Source: Hippophae tibetana (lineage: Eukaryota; Streptophyta; Magnoliopsida; Rosales; Elaeagnaceae). Taken from it: a stretch of DNA of 64,000 nt. Shown here in pieces: positions 35,867 to 48,693 of the stretch. The position numbers and the translations under genes are program-made. Numbering within the stretch: the stretch's first letter is position 1; each line of letters opens with the position of its first letter. Location of the stretch: the NCBI GenBank assembly GCA_037013495.1, contig CM072810.1, forward strand, positions 71,718,449 to 71,782,448. Reading direction: 5' to 3'. Under the pieces are notes generated by a model. It was not told the origin of the DNA. It ran no database searches and was given only the letters and a program-made list of their open reading frames with translations.

Positions 35867-36784
35867 ATGTGCTACGAAACTTTTAAACTCTCGGTAGGTG
35901 ATGTAAACGGTGTAATTTGGTTTCAAAAAAATATATTCTTAGGAATCCATGCTCTGATTATAAGAATCTTTACATGCTTCGATTTTATATATTATATTAA
36001 AAGTTCCGTCACCCGTGTCAAAGGTAATGGCCGTGTAAAATTGGAATTGTGATTTAACAAATCTTCTTTTTTTAATACTGTAAAGAGTCGAACCCATCTT
36101 CTTTTTCCCTACAATTTGTTTTATGAAGAACAAAGATGGATTGAGCGTTGAAATAAAGATTAAGACTAAGAGACGAAGATTTAAAAAAGAACTACGAAAT
36201 TAAATCCACACACGAAATCAACATCAATAAGTCCCTAAAACTCCAACCTTTTGACGCAAAAATATAATGATCACTCCCTTTGATGTGTCGAATACAATCA
36301 TTCCATCAAGAACACTTGGAAGAAAAGTACAAAGTTTGGTAAAAAATATTTTCATTAATTATACTAGTTCTTCCTCCATAAAAATGATGTTGTTTTCTTA
36401 TATAAGAAACAAAACCCTACCCGTAATGCAACCTTAGTGGGGATATTTAGTTGTGACATGTGCTTAATCAATCCGTAAATAATTAAAGCGTCAAAATACA
36501 TGTTATAAATAAGACAAATTAAATTCCACAATTCAGTAGAAACAAAATCGCTAAACATCAGAGGCTCATAATTCAATAAAACAGAACTAATTGCTTCCCC
36601 AATTAATATTTCCATTTGATATTCCAAATCTATCCCTTGTGAAGGATCATGAGTATCTTTGCATGATCTATAGAATATTGGTTAGATATTGAGAACTTTA
36701 GAATTTTTTTAAACACACTCTTGGTTAGCAACTCAATCGCCCTTATGGTGGCATTGAAAAAAAAAAGTAAAAAAAAAACGGAAT
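35867..36784 (+). repeat. Satellite monomer, copy 40 (type E, unit 2)
   Basis: No difference from copy 35 was found by eye; the HindIII site is absent here too. Confidence 0.95.
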
Positions 36785-37702
36785 ATGTGCTACGAAACTT
36801 TTAAACTCTCGGTAGGTGATGTAAACGGTGTAATTTGGTTTCAAAAAAATATATTCTTAGGAATCCATGCTCTGATTATAAGAATCTTTACATGCTTCGA
36901 TTTTATATATTATATTAAAAGTTCCGTCACCCGAGTCAAAGGTAATGGCCGTGTAAAATTGGAATTGTGATTTAACAAATCTTCTTTTTTTAATACTGTA
37001 AACAGTAGAACCCATCTTCTTTTTCCCTACAATTTGTTTTATGAAGAACAAAGATTGATTGAGCGTAGAAAAAAAAGATTAAGACTAAGAGACGAAGATT
37101 TAAAAAAGAACTACGAAAGTAAATCCACACACGAAATCAACATCAATAAGTCCCTAAAACACCAACCTTTTGACGCAAAAAAACAATGATCAGTCCCTTT
37201 GATGTGTCCAATACAATCATTCCATCAAGAACACTTGGAAGAAAAGTACAAAGCTTGGTAAAAAATATTTTCATTAATTATACTAGTTCTTCCTCCATAA
37301 AAATGTTTTGTTTTCTTATATAAGAAACAAAACCCTACCCGTAATGCAACATTAGTGGGGATATTTAGTTGTGACATGTGCTTAATCAATCCGTAAATAA
37401 TAAAAGCATAAAATTACGTATGATAAATAAGACAAATTAAATTCCACAATTCTGTAGAAACAAAATCGCAAAACATAAGAAGCTCATAATTAAATAAAAC
37501 AGAACTAATTGCTTCCCCAATTAATCTTTCCATTTGATATTCCAAATCTATCCGTTGTGAAGGATCATGAGTATCTTTGCATGATATATAGAATATTTGT
37601 TAGATATTGAGAACTTTAGAATTTTTTTAAACACACTATTGGTTAGCAACTCAATCGCCCTTATGGTGGCATTGAAAAAAAAATGTAAAAAAAAAACGGA
37701 AT
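36785..37702 (+). repeat. Satellite monomer, copy 41 (type F, complete, unit 3)
   Basis: The only full-length type F: same first half as copy 36, then TTCTGTAGAAAC, TCGCAAAACATAAGAAGC and CTATTGG as in copy 30. Beta switch. No CTTTAGA deletion, so it is 918 bp. Confidence 0.95.
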
Positions 37703-38611
37703 ATGTGCGACGAAAATTTTAAACTCTTGGTAGGTGATGTAAACGGTGTAATTTGGTTTCAAAAAAATATATTCTTAGGAATCCATGCTCTGATTATAAG
37801 AATCTTTACATGCTTCAATTTTATATATTATATTAAAAGTTCCGTCACCCGAGTCAAAGGTAATGGCCGTGTAAAATTGGAATTGTGATTTAACAAATCT
37901 TCTTTTTTTAATACTGTAAACAGTAGAACCCATCTTCTTTTTCCCTACAATTTGTTTTATGAAGAACAAAGATTGATTGAGCGTAGAAATAAAGATTAAG
38001 ACTAAGAGACGAAGATTTAAAAAAGAACTACGAAATTAAATCCACACACGAAATCAACATCAATAAGTCCCTAAAACACCAACCTTTTGACGCAAAAAAA
38101 CAATGATCAGTCCCTTTGATGTGTCCAATACAATCATTCCATCAAGAACACTTGGAAGAAAAGTACAAAGCTTGGTAAAAAATATTTTCATTAATTATAC
38201 TAGTTCTTCCTCCATAAAAATGTTTTGTTTTCTTATATAAGAAACAAAACCCTACCCGTAATGCAACCTTAGTGGGGATATTTAGTTGTGACATGTGCTT
38301 AATCAATCCGTAAATAATTAAAGCGTAAAAATACATGTTATAAAGAAGACAAATTAAATTCCACAATTTAGTAGAAACAAAATCGCTAAACATAAGAGGC
38401 TCGTAATTAAATAAAACAGAACTAATTGCTTCCCCAATTAATCTTTCCATTTGATATTCCAAATCTATCCGTTGTGAAGGATCATGAGTATCTTTGCATG
38501 ATATATAGAATATTGGTTAGATATTGAGAAATTTTTTTAAACACACTCTTGGTTAGCAACTCAATCGCCCTTATGGTGGCATTGAAAAAAAAAGTAAAAA
38601 AAAAATGGAAT
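37703..38611 (+). repeat. Satellite monomer, copy 42 (type A, unit 3)
   Basis: As copy 31 but with TTTAGTAGAAAC, matching the A portion of hybrid copy 36. Carries the CTTTAGA deletion; at 909 bp the shortest monomer. Confidence 0.95.
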
Positions 38612-39531
38612 ATGTGTAACGAAAATTTTAAACTCTCGGTAGGTGATGTAAACGGTGTAATTTGGTTTCAAAAAAATATATTCTTAGGAATCCATGCTCT
38701 GATTATAAGAATCTTTACATGCTTCGATTTTATATATTATATTAAAACTTCCGTCACCCGAGTCAAAGGTAATGGCCGTGTAAAATTGGAATTGTGATTT
38801 AACAAATCTTCTTTTTTTAATACTGTAAAAAGTAGAACCCATCTTCTTTTTCCCTACAATTTGTTTTATGAAGAACAAAGATTGATTGAGCGTAGAAATA
38901 AAGATTAATAATAAGAGACAAAGATTTAAAAAAGAACTACGAAATTAAATCCACACACGAAATCAACATCAATAAGTCCCTAAAACACCAACCTTTTGAC
39001 GCGAAAATACAATGATCACTCCCTTTCATGTGTCGAATACAATCATTCCATCAAGAACACTTGGAAGAAAAGTACAAAGCTTGGTAAAAAATATTTTCAT
39101 TAATTATTAGTTCTTCCTCCATAAAAATGTTGTTGTTTTCTTATATAAGAAACAAAACCCTACCCGTTATGCAACCTTAGTGGGGATATTTAGTTGTGAC
39201 ATGTGCTTAATCAATCCGTAAATAATTAAAGCTTAAAAATACATGTTATAAATAAGACAAATTAAATTCCACAATTCAATAGAAACAAAATCGCTAAACA
39301 TCAGAGGCTCATAATTAAATAAAACAGAACTAATTGCTTCCCCAATTAATCTTTCCATTTGATATTCCAAATCTATCCCTTGTGAAGGATCCTGAGAATC
39401 TTTGCATGATCTATAGAATATTTGTTAGATATTGAGAACTTTAAAATTTTTTTAAACACACTCTTGGTTAGCAACTCAATCGCCCTTATGGTGGCATTGA
39501 AAAAAAAAACAAAAGTAAAAAAAAAGGGAAT
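38612..39531 (+). repeat. Satellite monomer, copy 43 (type B, unit 3)
   Basis: As copies 32 and 37, with the extra HindIII site at 39229-39234. Confidence 0.95.
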
Positions 39532-40448
39532 ATGTGCGACGAAAATTTTAAACTCTCGGTATGTGATGTAAACGGTGTTATTTGGTTTCAAAAAAATATA
39601 TTCTTTGGAATCCATGCTCTGATTATAAGAATCTTTACATGCTTCGATTTTATATATTATATTAAAAGTTCCGTCACCCGAGTCAAAGGTAATGGCCGTG
39701 TAAAATTGGAATTGTGATTTAACAAATCTTCTTTTTTTAATACTGTAAAGAGTAGAACCCATCTTCTTTTTCCCTACAATTTGTTTTATGAAGAACAAAG
39801 ATTGATTGAGCGTAGAAATAAAGATTAAGACTAAGAGACGAAGATTTAAAAAAGAACTACGAATTTAAATTCACACATGAAATCAATATCAATAAGTCCC
39901 TAAACCACCAACCTTTTGAGGCAAAAAAACAATGATCACTCCCTTTGATGTGTCGAATAAAATCATTCCATCAAGAACACTTGGAAGAAAAGTACAAAGC
40001 TTGGTAAAAAATATTTTCATTAATTATACTAGTTCTTCCTCCATAAAAATGTTGTTGTTTTCTTATATAAGAAACAAAACCCTACCCGTAATGCAACCTT
40101 AGTGGGGATATTTAGTTGTGACATGTGTTTAATCAATCCGTAAATAATTAAAGCATAAAAATACATGTTATAAATAAGACAAATTAAATTCCACAATTCA
40201 GTAGAAACAAAATCGCTAAACATCAGAGGCTCATAATTAAATAAAACAGAACTAATTGCTTCCCCAATTAATCTTTCCATTTGATATTCCAAATCTATCC
40301 CTTGTGAAGGATCATGAGAATCTTTGCATGATCTATAGAATATTTGTTAGATATTGAGAACTTTAGAATTTTTTTAAACACACTATTGGTTAGCAACTCA
40401 ATCGCCCTTATGGTGGCATTGAAAAAAAAAGTAAAAAAAAAACGGAAT
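39532..40448 (+). repeat. Satellite monomer, copy 44 (type C, unit 3)
   Basis: As copy 38, including the ATTCTTTGG change and GTAATGCAACC. Confidence 0.95.
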
Positions 40449-41362
40449 ATGTGCGACGAAAATTTTAAACTCTCGGTAGGTGATGTAAACGGTGTAATTT
40501 GGTTTCAAAAAAATATATTCTTAGGAATCCATGCTCTGATTATAAGAATCTTTACATGCTTCAATTTTATATATTATATTAAAAGTTCCGTCACCGGAGT
40601 CAATAGTAATGGCCGTGTAAAATTGGAATTGTGATTTAACAAATCTTCTTTTTTTAATACTGTAAAAAGTAGAACCCATCTTCTTTTTCCCTACAATTTG
40701 TTTTATGAAGAACAAAGATTGATTGAGCGTAGAAATAAAGATTAAGAATAAGAGACAAAGATTTAAAAAAGAACTACGAAATTAAATCCACACACGAAAT
40801 CAACATCAATAAGTCCCTAAAACACCAACCTTTTGACGCAAAAAAACAATGATCACTCCCTTTCATGTGTCGAATACAATCATTCCATCAAGAACACTTG
40901 GAAGAAAAGTACAAAGCTTGGTAAAAAATATTTTCATTAATTATTAGTTCTTCCTCCATAAAAATGTTGTTGTTTTCTTATACAAGAAACAAAACCCTAC
41001 CCGTAATGCAACCTTAGTGGGGATATTTAGTTGTGACATGTGCTTAATCAATGCGTAAATAATTAAAGCGTAAAAATACATGTTATAAATAAGACAAATT
41101 AAATTCCACAATTCAGTAGAAACAAAATCGCTAAACATCAGAGGCTCATAATTCAATAAAACAGAACTAATTGCTTCCCAATTAATCTTTCCATTTGATA
41201 TTCCAAATCTATCCGTTGTGAAGGATCATGAGTATCTTTGCATGATCTATAGAATATTTGTTAGATATTGAGAACTTTAGAATTTTTTTAAACACACTCT
41301 TGGTTAGCAACTCAATCGCCCTTATGGTGGCATTGAAAAAAAAAAGTAAAAAAAAACGGAAT
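40449..41362 (+). repeat. Satellite monomer, copy 45 (type D, unit 3)
   Basis: As copies 34 and 39 except for a slightly shorter A-tract (914 bp). Confidence 0.95.
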
Positions 41363-42280
41363 ATGTGCTACGAAACTTTTAAACTCTCGGTAGGTGATGT
41401 AAACGGTGTAATTTGGTTTCAAAAAAATATATTCTTAGGAATCCATGCTCTGATTATAAGAATCTTTACATGCTTCGATTTTATATATTATATTAAAAGT
41501 TCCGTCACCCGTGTCAAAGGTAATGGCCGTGTAAAATTGGAATTGTGATTTAACAAATCTTCTTTTTTTAATACTGTAAAGAGTCGAACCCATCTTCTTT
41601 TTCCCTACAATTTGTTTTATGAAGAACAAAGATGGATTGAGCGTTGAAATAAAGATTAAGACTAAGAGACGAAGATTTAAAAAAGAACTACGAAATTAAA
41701 TCCACACACGAAATCAACATCAATAAGTCCCTAAAACTCCAACCTTTTGACGCAAAAATATAATGATCACTCCCTTTGATGTGTCGAATACAATCATTCC
41801 ATCAAGAACACTTGGAAGAAAAGTACAAAGTTTGGTAAAAAATATTTTCATTAATTATACTAGTTCTTCCTCCATAAAAATGATGTTGTTTTCTTATATA
41901 AGAAACAAAACCCTACCCGTAATGCAACCTTAGTGGGGATATTTAGTTGTGACATGTGCTTAATCAATCCGTAAATAATTAAAGCGTCAAAATACATGTT
42001 ATAAATAAGACAAATTAAATTCCACAATTCAGTAGAAACAAAATCGCTAAACATCAGAGGCTCATAATTCAATAAAACAGAACTAATTGCTTCCCCAATT
42101 AATATTTCCATTTGATATTCCAAATCTATCCCTTGTGAAGGATCATGAGTATCTTTGCATGATCTATAGAATATTGGTTAGATATTGAGAACTTTAGAAT
42201 TTTTTTAAACACACTCTTGGTTAGCAACTCAATCGCCCTTATGGTGGCATTGAAAAAAAAGTAAAAAAACAAAACGGAAT
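41363..42280 (+). repeat. Satellite monomer, copy 46 (type E, unit 3)
   Basis: As copies 35 and 40 until the terminal A-tract near 42253, where GTAAAAAAACAAAACGG departs from them. This is the right edge of the young higher-order repeat. Confidence 0.95.
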
Positions 42281-43203
42281 ATGTGCGACGAAAATTTTAA
42301 ACTCTCGGTAGGTGATGTAAACGGTGTATTTTGGTTTCAAAAAAATATATTCTTAGGAATCCATGCTCTGATTATAAGAATCTTTACATGCTTCAATTTT
42401 ATATATTATATTAAAAGTTCCGTCACCCGTGTCAAAGGTAATGGCCGTGTAAAATGGGAATTGTGATTTAACAAATCTTCTTTTTTTAATACTGTAAAGA
42501 GTAGAACCCATCTTCTTTTTCCCAACAATTTGTTTTATGAAGAACAAAGATGGATTCATCGTTGAAATAAAGATTAAGACTAAGAGGCGAAGATTTAAAA
42601 AAGAACTACGAAATTAAATCCACACACGAAATCAACATCAATAAGTCCCTAAAACTCCAACCTTTTGACGCAAAAAAATAATGATCACTCCCTTTGATGT
42701 GTCGAATACAATCATTCCATCAAGAACACTTGGAAGAAAAGTACAAAGCTTGGTAAAAAATATTTTCATTATTTATACTAGTTCTTCCTCCATAAAAATG
42801 TTGTTGTTTTCTTATATAAGAAACAAAACCCTACCCGTAATGTAACCTTAGTGGGGATATTTAGTTGTGACATGTGCTTAATCAATCCGTAAATAATAAA
42901 AACATAAAAATACGTATGATAAATAAGACAAATTAAATTCCAAAATTCAGTAAAAACAAAATCGCTAAATATAAGAGGCTCATAATTAAATAAAACAGAA
43001 CTAATTGCTTCCCCAATTAATCTTTCCATTTGATATTCCAAATCTATCCCTTGTGAAGGATCATGAGAATCTTTGCATGATCTATAGAATATTTGTTAGA
43101 TATTGAGAACTTTAGAATTTTTTTAAACACACTCTCGGTTAGCAACTCAATCCCTCTTATGGTGGCATTGAAAAAAAAAACAAAAGTAAAAAAAAAACGG
43201 AAT
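42281..43203 (+). repeat. Satellite monomer, copy 47 (diverged E-like)
   Basis: CCCGTGTC and AACTCCAACC link it to type E. Private changes are many: GTATTTTGG, AAAATGGGAATT, GATTCATCGTTG, AAGAGGCG, ATTATTTATAC, AATGTAACC, CTCTCGGTTAG, AATCCCTCTT. Beta switch. Class II A-tract; at 923 bp the longest monomer. Confidence 0.95.
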
Positions 43204-44115
43204 ATGTGCGACGAAACTTTTAAACTCTCGGTATGTGATGTAAACGGTGTTATTTGGTTTCAAAAAAATATATTCTTAGGAATCCATGCTCTGATTATAA
43301 GAATCTTTACATGCTTCGATTTTATATATTATATTAAAAGTTCCGTCACCCGAGTCAAAGGTAATGGCCGTGTAAAATTGGAATTGTGATTTAACAAATC
43401 TTCTTTTTTTAATACTGTAAAGAGTAGAACCCATCTTCTTTTTCCCTACAATTTGTTTTATGAAGAACAAAGATTGATTGAGCGTAGAAATAAAGATTAA
43501 GACTAAGAGACGAAGATTTAAAAAAGAACTACGAAATTAAATTCACACACGAAATCAATATCAATAAGTCCCTAAAACACCAACCTTTTGACGCAAAAAA
43601 ACAATGATCACTCCCTTTGATGTGTCGAATACAATCATTCCATCAAGAACACTTGGAAGAAAAGTACAAAGCTTGGTAAAAAATATTTTCATTAATTATA
43701 CTAGTTCTTCCTCCATAAAAATGTTGTTGTTTTCTTATATAAGAAAGAAAACCCTACCCGTAATGCAACCTTAGTGGGGATATTTAGTTGTGACATGTGC
43801 TTAATCAATCCGTAAATAATAAAAGCATAAAATTACGTATGATAAATAAGACAAATTAAATTCCACAATTCAGTAGAAACAAAATCGCTAAACATAAGAG
43901 GCTCATAATTAAATAAAACAGAACTAATTGCTTCCCCAATTAATCTTTCCATTTGATATTCCAAATCTATCCGTTGTGAAGGATCATGAGTATCTTTGCA
44001 TGATATATAGAATATTGGTTAGATATTGAGAAATTTTTTTAAACACACTCTTGGTTAGCAACTCAATCGCCCTTATGGTGGCATTGAGAAAAAAAAGTAA
44101 AAAAAAAAATGGAAT
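43204..44115 (+). repeat. Satellite monomer, copy 48 (C-like start, F/A-like end)
   Basis: GACGAAACTTTT, GGTATGTGATG and GGTGTTATTTGG as in type C. Then AAGAAAGAAAACC, beta switch, GATATATAG and the CTTTAGA deletion as in hybrid copy 36. The A-tract starts GAGAAAA. Confidence 0.95.
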
Positions 44116-45030
44116 ATGTGTAACGAAAATTTTAAACTCTCGGTAGGTGATGTAAACGGTGTAATTTGGTTTCAAAAAAATATATTCTTAGGAATCCATG
44201 CTCTGATTATAAGAATCTTTACATGCTTCGATTTTATATATTATATTAAAACTTCCGTCACCCGAGTCAAAGGTAATGGCCGTGTAAAATTGGAATTGTG
44301 ATTTAACAAATCTTCTTTTTTTAATACTGTAAAAAGTAGAACCCATCTTCTTTTTCCCTACAATTTGTTTTATGAAGAACAAAGATTGATTGAGCGTAGA
44401 AATAAAGATTAAGAATAAGAGACAAAGATTTAAAAAAGAACTACGAAATTAAATCCAGACACGAAATCAACATCAATAAGTCCCTAAAACACCAACCTTT
44501 CGACGCAAAAAAACAATGATCACTCCCTTTCATGTGTCGAATACAATCATTCCATCAAGAACACTTGGAAGAAAAGTACAAAGCTTGCTAAAAAATATTT
44601 TCATTAATTATTAGTTCTTCCTCCATAAAAATGTTGTTGTTTTCTTATACAAGAAACAAAACCCTACCCGTAATGCAACCTTAGTGGGGATATTTAGTTG
44701 TGACATGTGCTTAATCAATCCGTAAATAATTAAAGCGTAAAAATACATGTTATAAATAAGACAAATTAAATTCCACAATTCAGTAGAAACAAAATCGCTA
44801 AACATGAGAGGCTCATAATTCAATAAAACAGAACTAATTGCTTCCCCAATTAATCTTTCCATTTGATATTCCAAATCTATCCGTTGTTTAGGATCATGAG
44901 TATCTTTGCATGATCTATAGAATATTGGTTAGATATTGAGAACTTTAGAATTTTTTTAAACACACTCTTGGTTAGCAACTCAATCGCCCTTATGGTGGCA
45001 TTGAAAAAAAAAGTTAAAAAAAAACGGAAT
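44116..45030 (+). repeat. Satellite monomer, copy 49 (B-like start, D-like end)
   Basis: ATGTGTAAC, AAAACTTCCG and AAAAAGTAG as in B. AAGAATAAGAGACAAAG, TATACAAGAAAC and AATTCAATAAAAC as in D. Private AATCCAGACACG, CTTTCGACGC, GCTTGCTAAAA, CATGAGAGG, GTTGTTTAGG. Alpha. Confidence 0.95.
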
Positions 45031-45946
45031 ATGTGCGACGAAACTTTTAAACTCTCGGTAGGTGATGTAAACGGTGTAATTTGGTTTCAAAAAAATATAT
45101 TCTTAGGAATCCATGCTCTGATTATAAGAATCTTTACATGCTTCAATTTTATATATTATATTAAAAGTTCCGTCACCCGTGTCAAAGGTATTGGCCGTGT
45201 AAAATTGGAATTATGATTTAACAAATCTTCTTTTTTAATACTGTAAAGAGTAGAACCCATCTTCTTTTTCCCTACAATTTGTTTTATGAAGAACAAAGAT
45301 GGATTGAGCGTTGAAATAAAGATTAAGACTAAGAGACGAAGATTTAAAAAAGAACTACGAAATTAAATCCACACACGAAATCAACATCAATAAGTCCCTA
45401 AAACTCCAACCTTTTGACGCAAAAATATAATGATCACTCCCTTTGATGTGTCGAATACAATCATTCCATCAAGAACACTTCAAAGAAAAGTACAAAGCTT
45501 GGTAAAAAATATTTTCATTAATTATACTCGTTCTTCCTCCATAAAAATGTTGTTGTTTTCTTATATAATAAACAAAACCTTACCCGTAATGTAACCTTAG
45601 TGGGGATATTTAGTTGTGACATGTGCTTAATCAATCCGTAAATAATAAAAACATAAAAATACGTATGATAAATAAGACAAATTAAATTCCACAATTCAGT
45701 AAAAACAAAATCGCTAAATATAAGAGGCTCATAATTCAATAAAACAGAACTAATTGCTTCCCCAATTAATCTTTCCATTTGATATTCCAAATCTATCCGT
45801 TTTGAAGGATCATGAGTATCTTTGCATGATCTATAGAATATTGGTTAGATATTGAGAACTTTAGAATTTTTTTAAACACACTCTTGGTTAGCAACTCAAT
45901 CGCCCTTATGGTGGCATTGAAAAAAAAAGTAAAAAAAAAACGGAAT
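45031..45946 (+). repeat. Satellite monomer, copy 50 (E-like, beta)
   Basis: CCCGTGTC, GAGCGTTGAAAT, AACTCCAACC and AAATATAATG as in E, but with beta switch and ACTCGTTC (SpeI site lost). Private GGTATTGGCC, GGAATTATG, one fewer T in the T-run, ACACTTCAAAG, AAACCTTACCC and CGTTTTGAAGG. Confidence 0.95.
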
Positions 45947-46863
45947 ATGTGCGACGAAACTTTTAAACTCTCGGTAGGTGATGTAAACGGTGTAATTTGG
46001 TTTCAAAAAAATATATTCTTAGGAATCCATGCTCTGATTATAAGAATCTTTACATGCTTCAATTTTATATATTATATTAAAAGTTCCGTCACCCGAGTCA
46101 AAGGTAATGGCCGTGTAAAATTGGAATTGTGATTTAACAAATCTTCTTTTTTTAATACTGTAAACAGTAGAACCCATCTTCTTTTTCCCTACAATTTGTT
46201 TTATGAAGAACAAAGATTGATTGAGCGTAGAAATAAAGATTAAGACTAAGAGACGAAGATTTAAAAAAGAACTACGAAATTAAATCCACACACGAAATCA
46301 ACATCAATAAGTCCCTAAAACACCAACCTTTTGATGCAAAAAAACAATGATCACTCCCTTTGATGTGTCGAATACAATCATTCCATCAAGAACACTTGGA
46401 AGAAAAGTACAAAGCTTGGTAAAAAATATTTTCATTAATTATACTCGTTCTTCCTCCATAAAAATGTTGTTTTCTTATATAATAAACAAAACCCTACCCG
46501 TAATGGAACCTTAGCGGGGATATTTAGTTGTGACATGTGCTTAATCAATCCGTAAATAATAAAAGCATAAAAATATGTATGATAAATAAGAAAAATTAAA
46601 TTCCACAATTAAGTAGAAAAAAAATCGCTACACATAAGAGGCTCATAATTAAATAAAACAGAACTAATTGCTTCCCCAATTAATCTTTCCATTTGATATT
46701 GCAAATCTATCCCTTGTGAAGGATCATGAGAATCTTTGTATGATCTATAGAATATTTGTTAGATATTTAGAAGTTTAGAATTTGTTTTAACACACTCTTA
46801 GTTAGCAACTCAATCGCCCTTATGGTGGCATTGAAAAAAAACAAAAGTAAAAAAAATGGGAAT
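45947..46863 (+). repeat. Satellite monomer, copy 51 (beta, AGCGGGG group)
   Basis: GACGAAACTTTT, dyad-1 intact, TTTTGATGC, ACTCGTTC, a 3-base deletion in AAAATGTTGTTTTC, AATGGAACCTTAGCGGGG. Beta variant AAAAATATGTATG, CGCTACACATAAG, and AATTTGTTTTAACACAC. Class II A-tract. Confidence 0.95.
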
Positions 46864-47773
46864 ATGTGCGACGAAAATTTTAAACTCTCGGTAGGTGATG
46901 TAAAGGTGTAATTTGGTTTCAAAAAAATATATTCTTAGGAATCCATGCTCTGATTATAAGAATCTTTACATGCTTCAATTTTATATATTATATTAAAAGT
47001 TCCGTCACCCGAGTCAAAGGTAATGGCCGTGTAAAATTGGAATTGTGATTTAACAAATTTTCTTTTTTTAATACTGTAAACAGTAGAACCTATCTTCTTT
47101 TTCCCTACAATCTGTTTTATGAAGAACAAAGATTGATTGAGCGTAGAAATAAAGATTAAGACTAAGAGACGAATATTTAAAAAAGAACTACGAAATTAAA
47201 TCCACACACGAAATCAACATCAATAAGTCCCTAAAAGACTAACCTTTTGACGCAAAAAAACAATGATCACTCCCTTTGATGTGTCGAATACAATCATTCC
47301 ATCAAGAACACTTGGAAGAAAAGTACAAAGCTTGGTATAAAATATTTTCATTAATTATACTAGTTCTTCCTCCATAAAAATGTTGTTGTTTTCTTATATA
47401 AGAAACAAAACCCTACCCGTAATGCAACCTTAGTGGGGATATTTAGTTGTGACATGTGTTTAATCAATCCGTAAATAATTAAAGCATAAAAATACATGTT
47501 ATAAATAAGAAAAATTAAATTCCACAATTCGGAAGAAACAAAATCCATAAACATAAGAGGCTCATAATTAAATAAAACAGAACTAATTGCTTCCCCAATT
47601 AATCTTTCCATTTGATATTCCAAATCTATCCGTTGTGAAGGATCATGAGTATCTTTGCATGATATATAGAATATTGGTTAGATATTGAGAAATTTTTTTA
47701 AACACACTCTTGGTTAGCAACTCAATCGCCCTTATGGTGGCATTGAAAAAAAAAGTAAAAAAAAAAACGGAAT
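46864..47773 (+). repeat. Satellite monomer, copy 52 (1-base deletion near the marker)
   Basis: GATGTAAAGGTG has lost one base, frameshifting the plus-strand frame. Dyad-1 intact, ACCTATCTTC, CAATCTG, GAATATTTAAAA, AAAAGACTAACC, alpha, TTCGGAAGAAAC, TCCATAAAC, GATATATAG and the CTTTAGA deletion (910 bp). Confidence 0.95.
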
Positions 47774-48693
47774 ATATGCGACGAAACTTTTAAACTCTCG
47801 GTAGGTGATGTAAACGGTGTAATTTGGTTTCAAAAAAATATATTCTTAGGAATCCATGCTCTGATTATAAGAATCTTTACATGCTTCAATTTTATATATT
47901 ATATTAAAAGTTCCGTCACCCGAGTCAAAGGTAATGGCCATGTAAAATTTGAATTGTGATTTAACAAATCTTCTTTTTTTAATACTGTAAACAGTAGAAC
48001 CCATCTTCTTTTTCCCTACAATTTGTTTTATGAAGAACAAAGATTGATTGAGCGTAGAAATAAAGATTAAGACTAAGAGACGAAGATTTAAAAAAGAACT
48101 ACGAAATTAAATCTACACACGAAATCAACATCAATAAGTCCCTAAAACACCAACCTTTTGATGCAAAAAAACAATGATCACTCCCTTTGATGTGTCGAAT
48201 ACAATCATTCCATCAAGAACACTTGGAAGAAAAGTACAAAGCTTGGTAAAAAATATTTTCATTAATTATACTCGTTCTTCCTCCATAAAAATGTTGTTGT
48301 TTTCTTATATAATAAACAAAACCCTACCCGTAATGGAACCTTAGCGGGGATATTTAGTTGTGACATGTGCTTAATCAATTCGTAAATAATAAAAGCATAA
48401 AAATATGTATGGTAAATAAGAAAAATTAAATTCCACAATTAAGTAGAAAAAAAATCGCTACACATAAGAGGCTCATAATTAAATAAAACAGAACTAATTG
48501 CTTCCCCAATTAATCTTTCCATTTGATATTCCAAATCTATCCCTTGTGAAGGATCATGAGAATCTTTGTATGATCTATAGAATATTTGTTAGATATTTAG
48601 AACTTTAGAATTTGTTTTAACACACTCTTAGTTAGCAACTCAATCGCCCTTATGGTGGCATTGAAAAAAAACAAAAGTAAAAAAAATGGGAAT
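47774..48693 (+). repeat. Satellite monomer, copy 53 (marker start lost)
   Basis: Marker reads ATATGCGAC, so the plus-strand ATG is gone. GGCCATGTAAAATTTG, dyad-1 intact, TCTACACACG, TTTTGATGC, ACTCGTTC, AATAAAC, AGCGGGG, CAATTCGTAAAT, beta variant, TATGGTAAATAAG. Class II A-tract. The second half matches copy 63. Confidence 0.95.

Larger units (their letters stand above)
26821..42250. repeat. Higher-order repeat: three units of a 6-monomer cycle F-A-B-C-D-E
   Basis: Unit 1 is copies 30-35, unit 2 copies 36-40, unit 3 copies 41-46. Types B, C, D and E recur as copies 32-35, 37-40 and 43-46. B to B spacing is 4580 bp between units 1 and 2 and 5497 bp between units 2 and 3, the difference being one monomer lost in the F/A fusion. 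Units 1 and 2 differ in B to E by one base that I found (30017 versus 34597). Such similarity among units, against clear divergence between adjacent monomers inside a unit, is the definition of a higher-order repeat and implies recent amplification. Confidence 0.96.
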
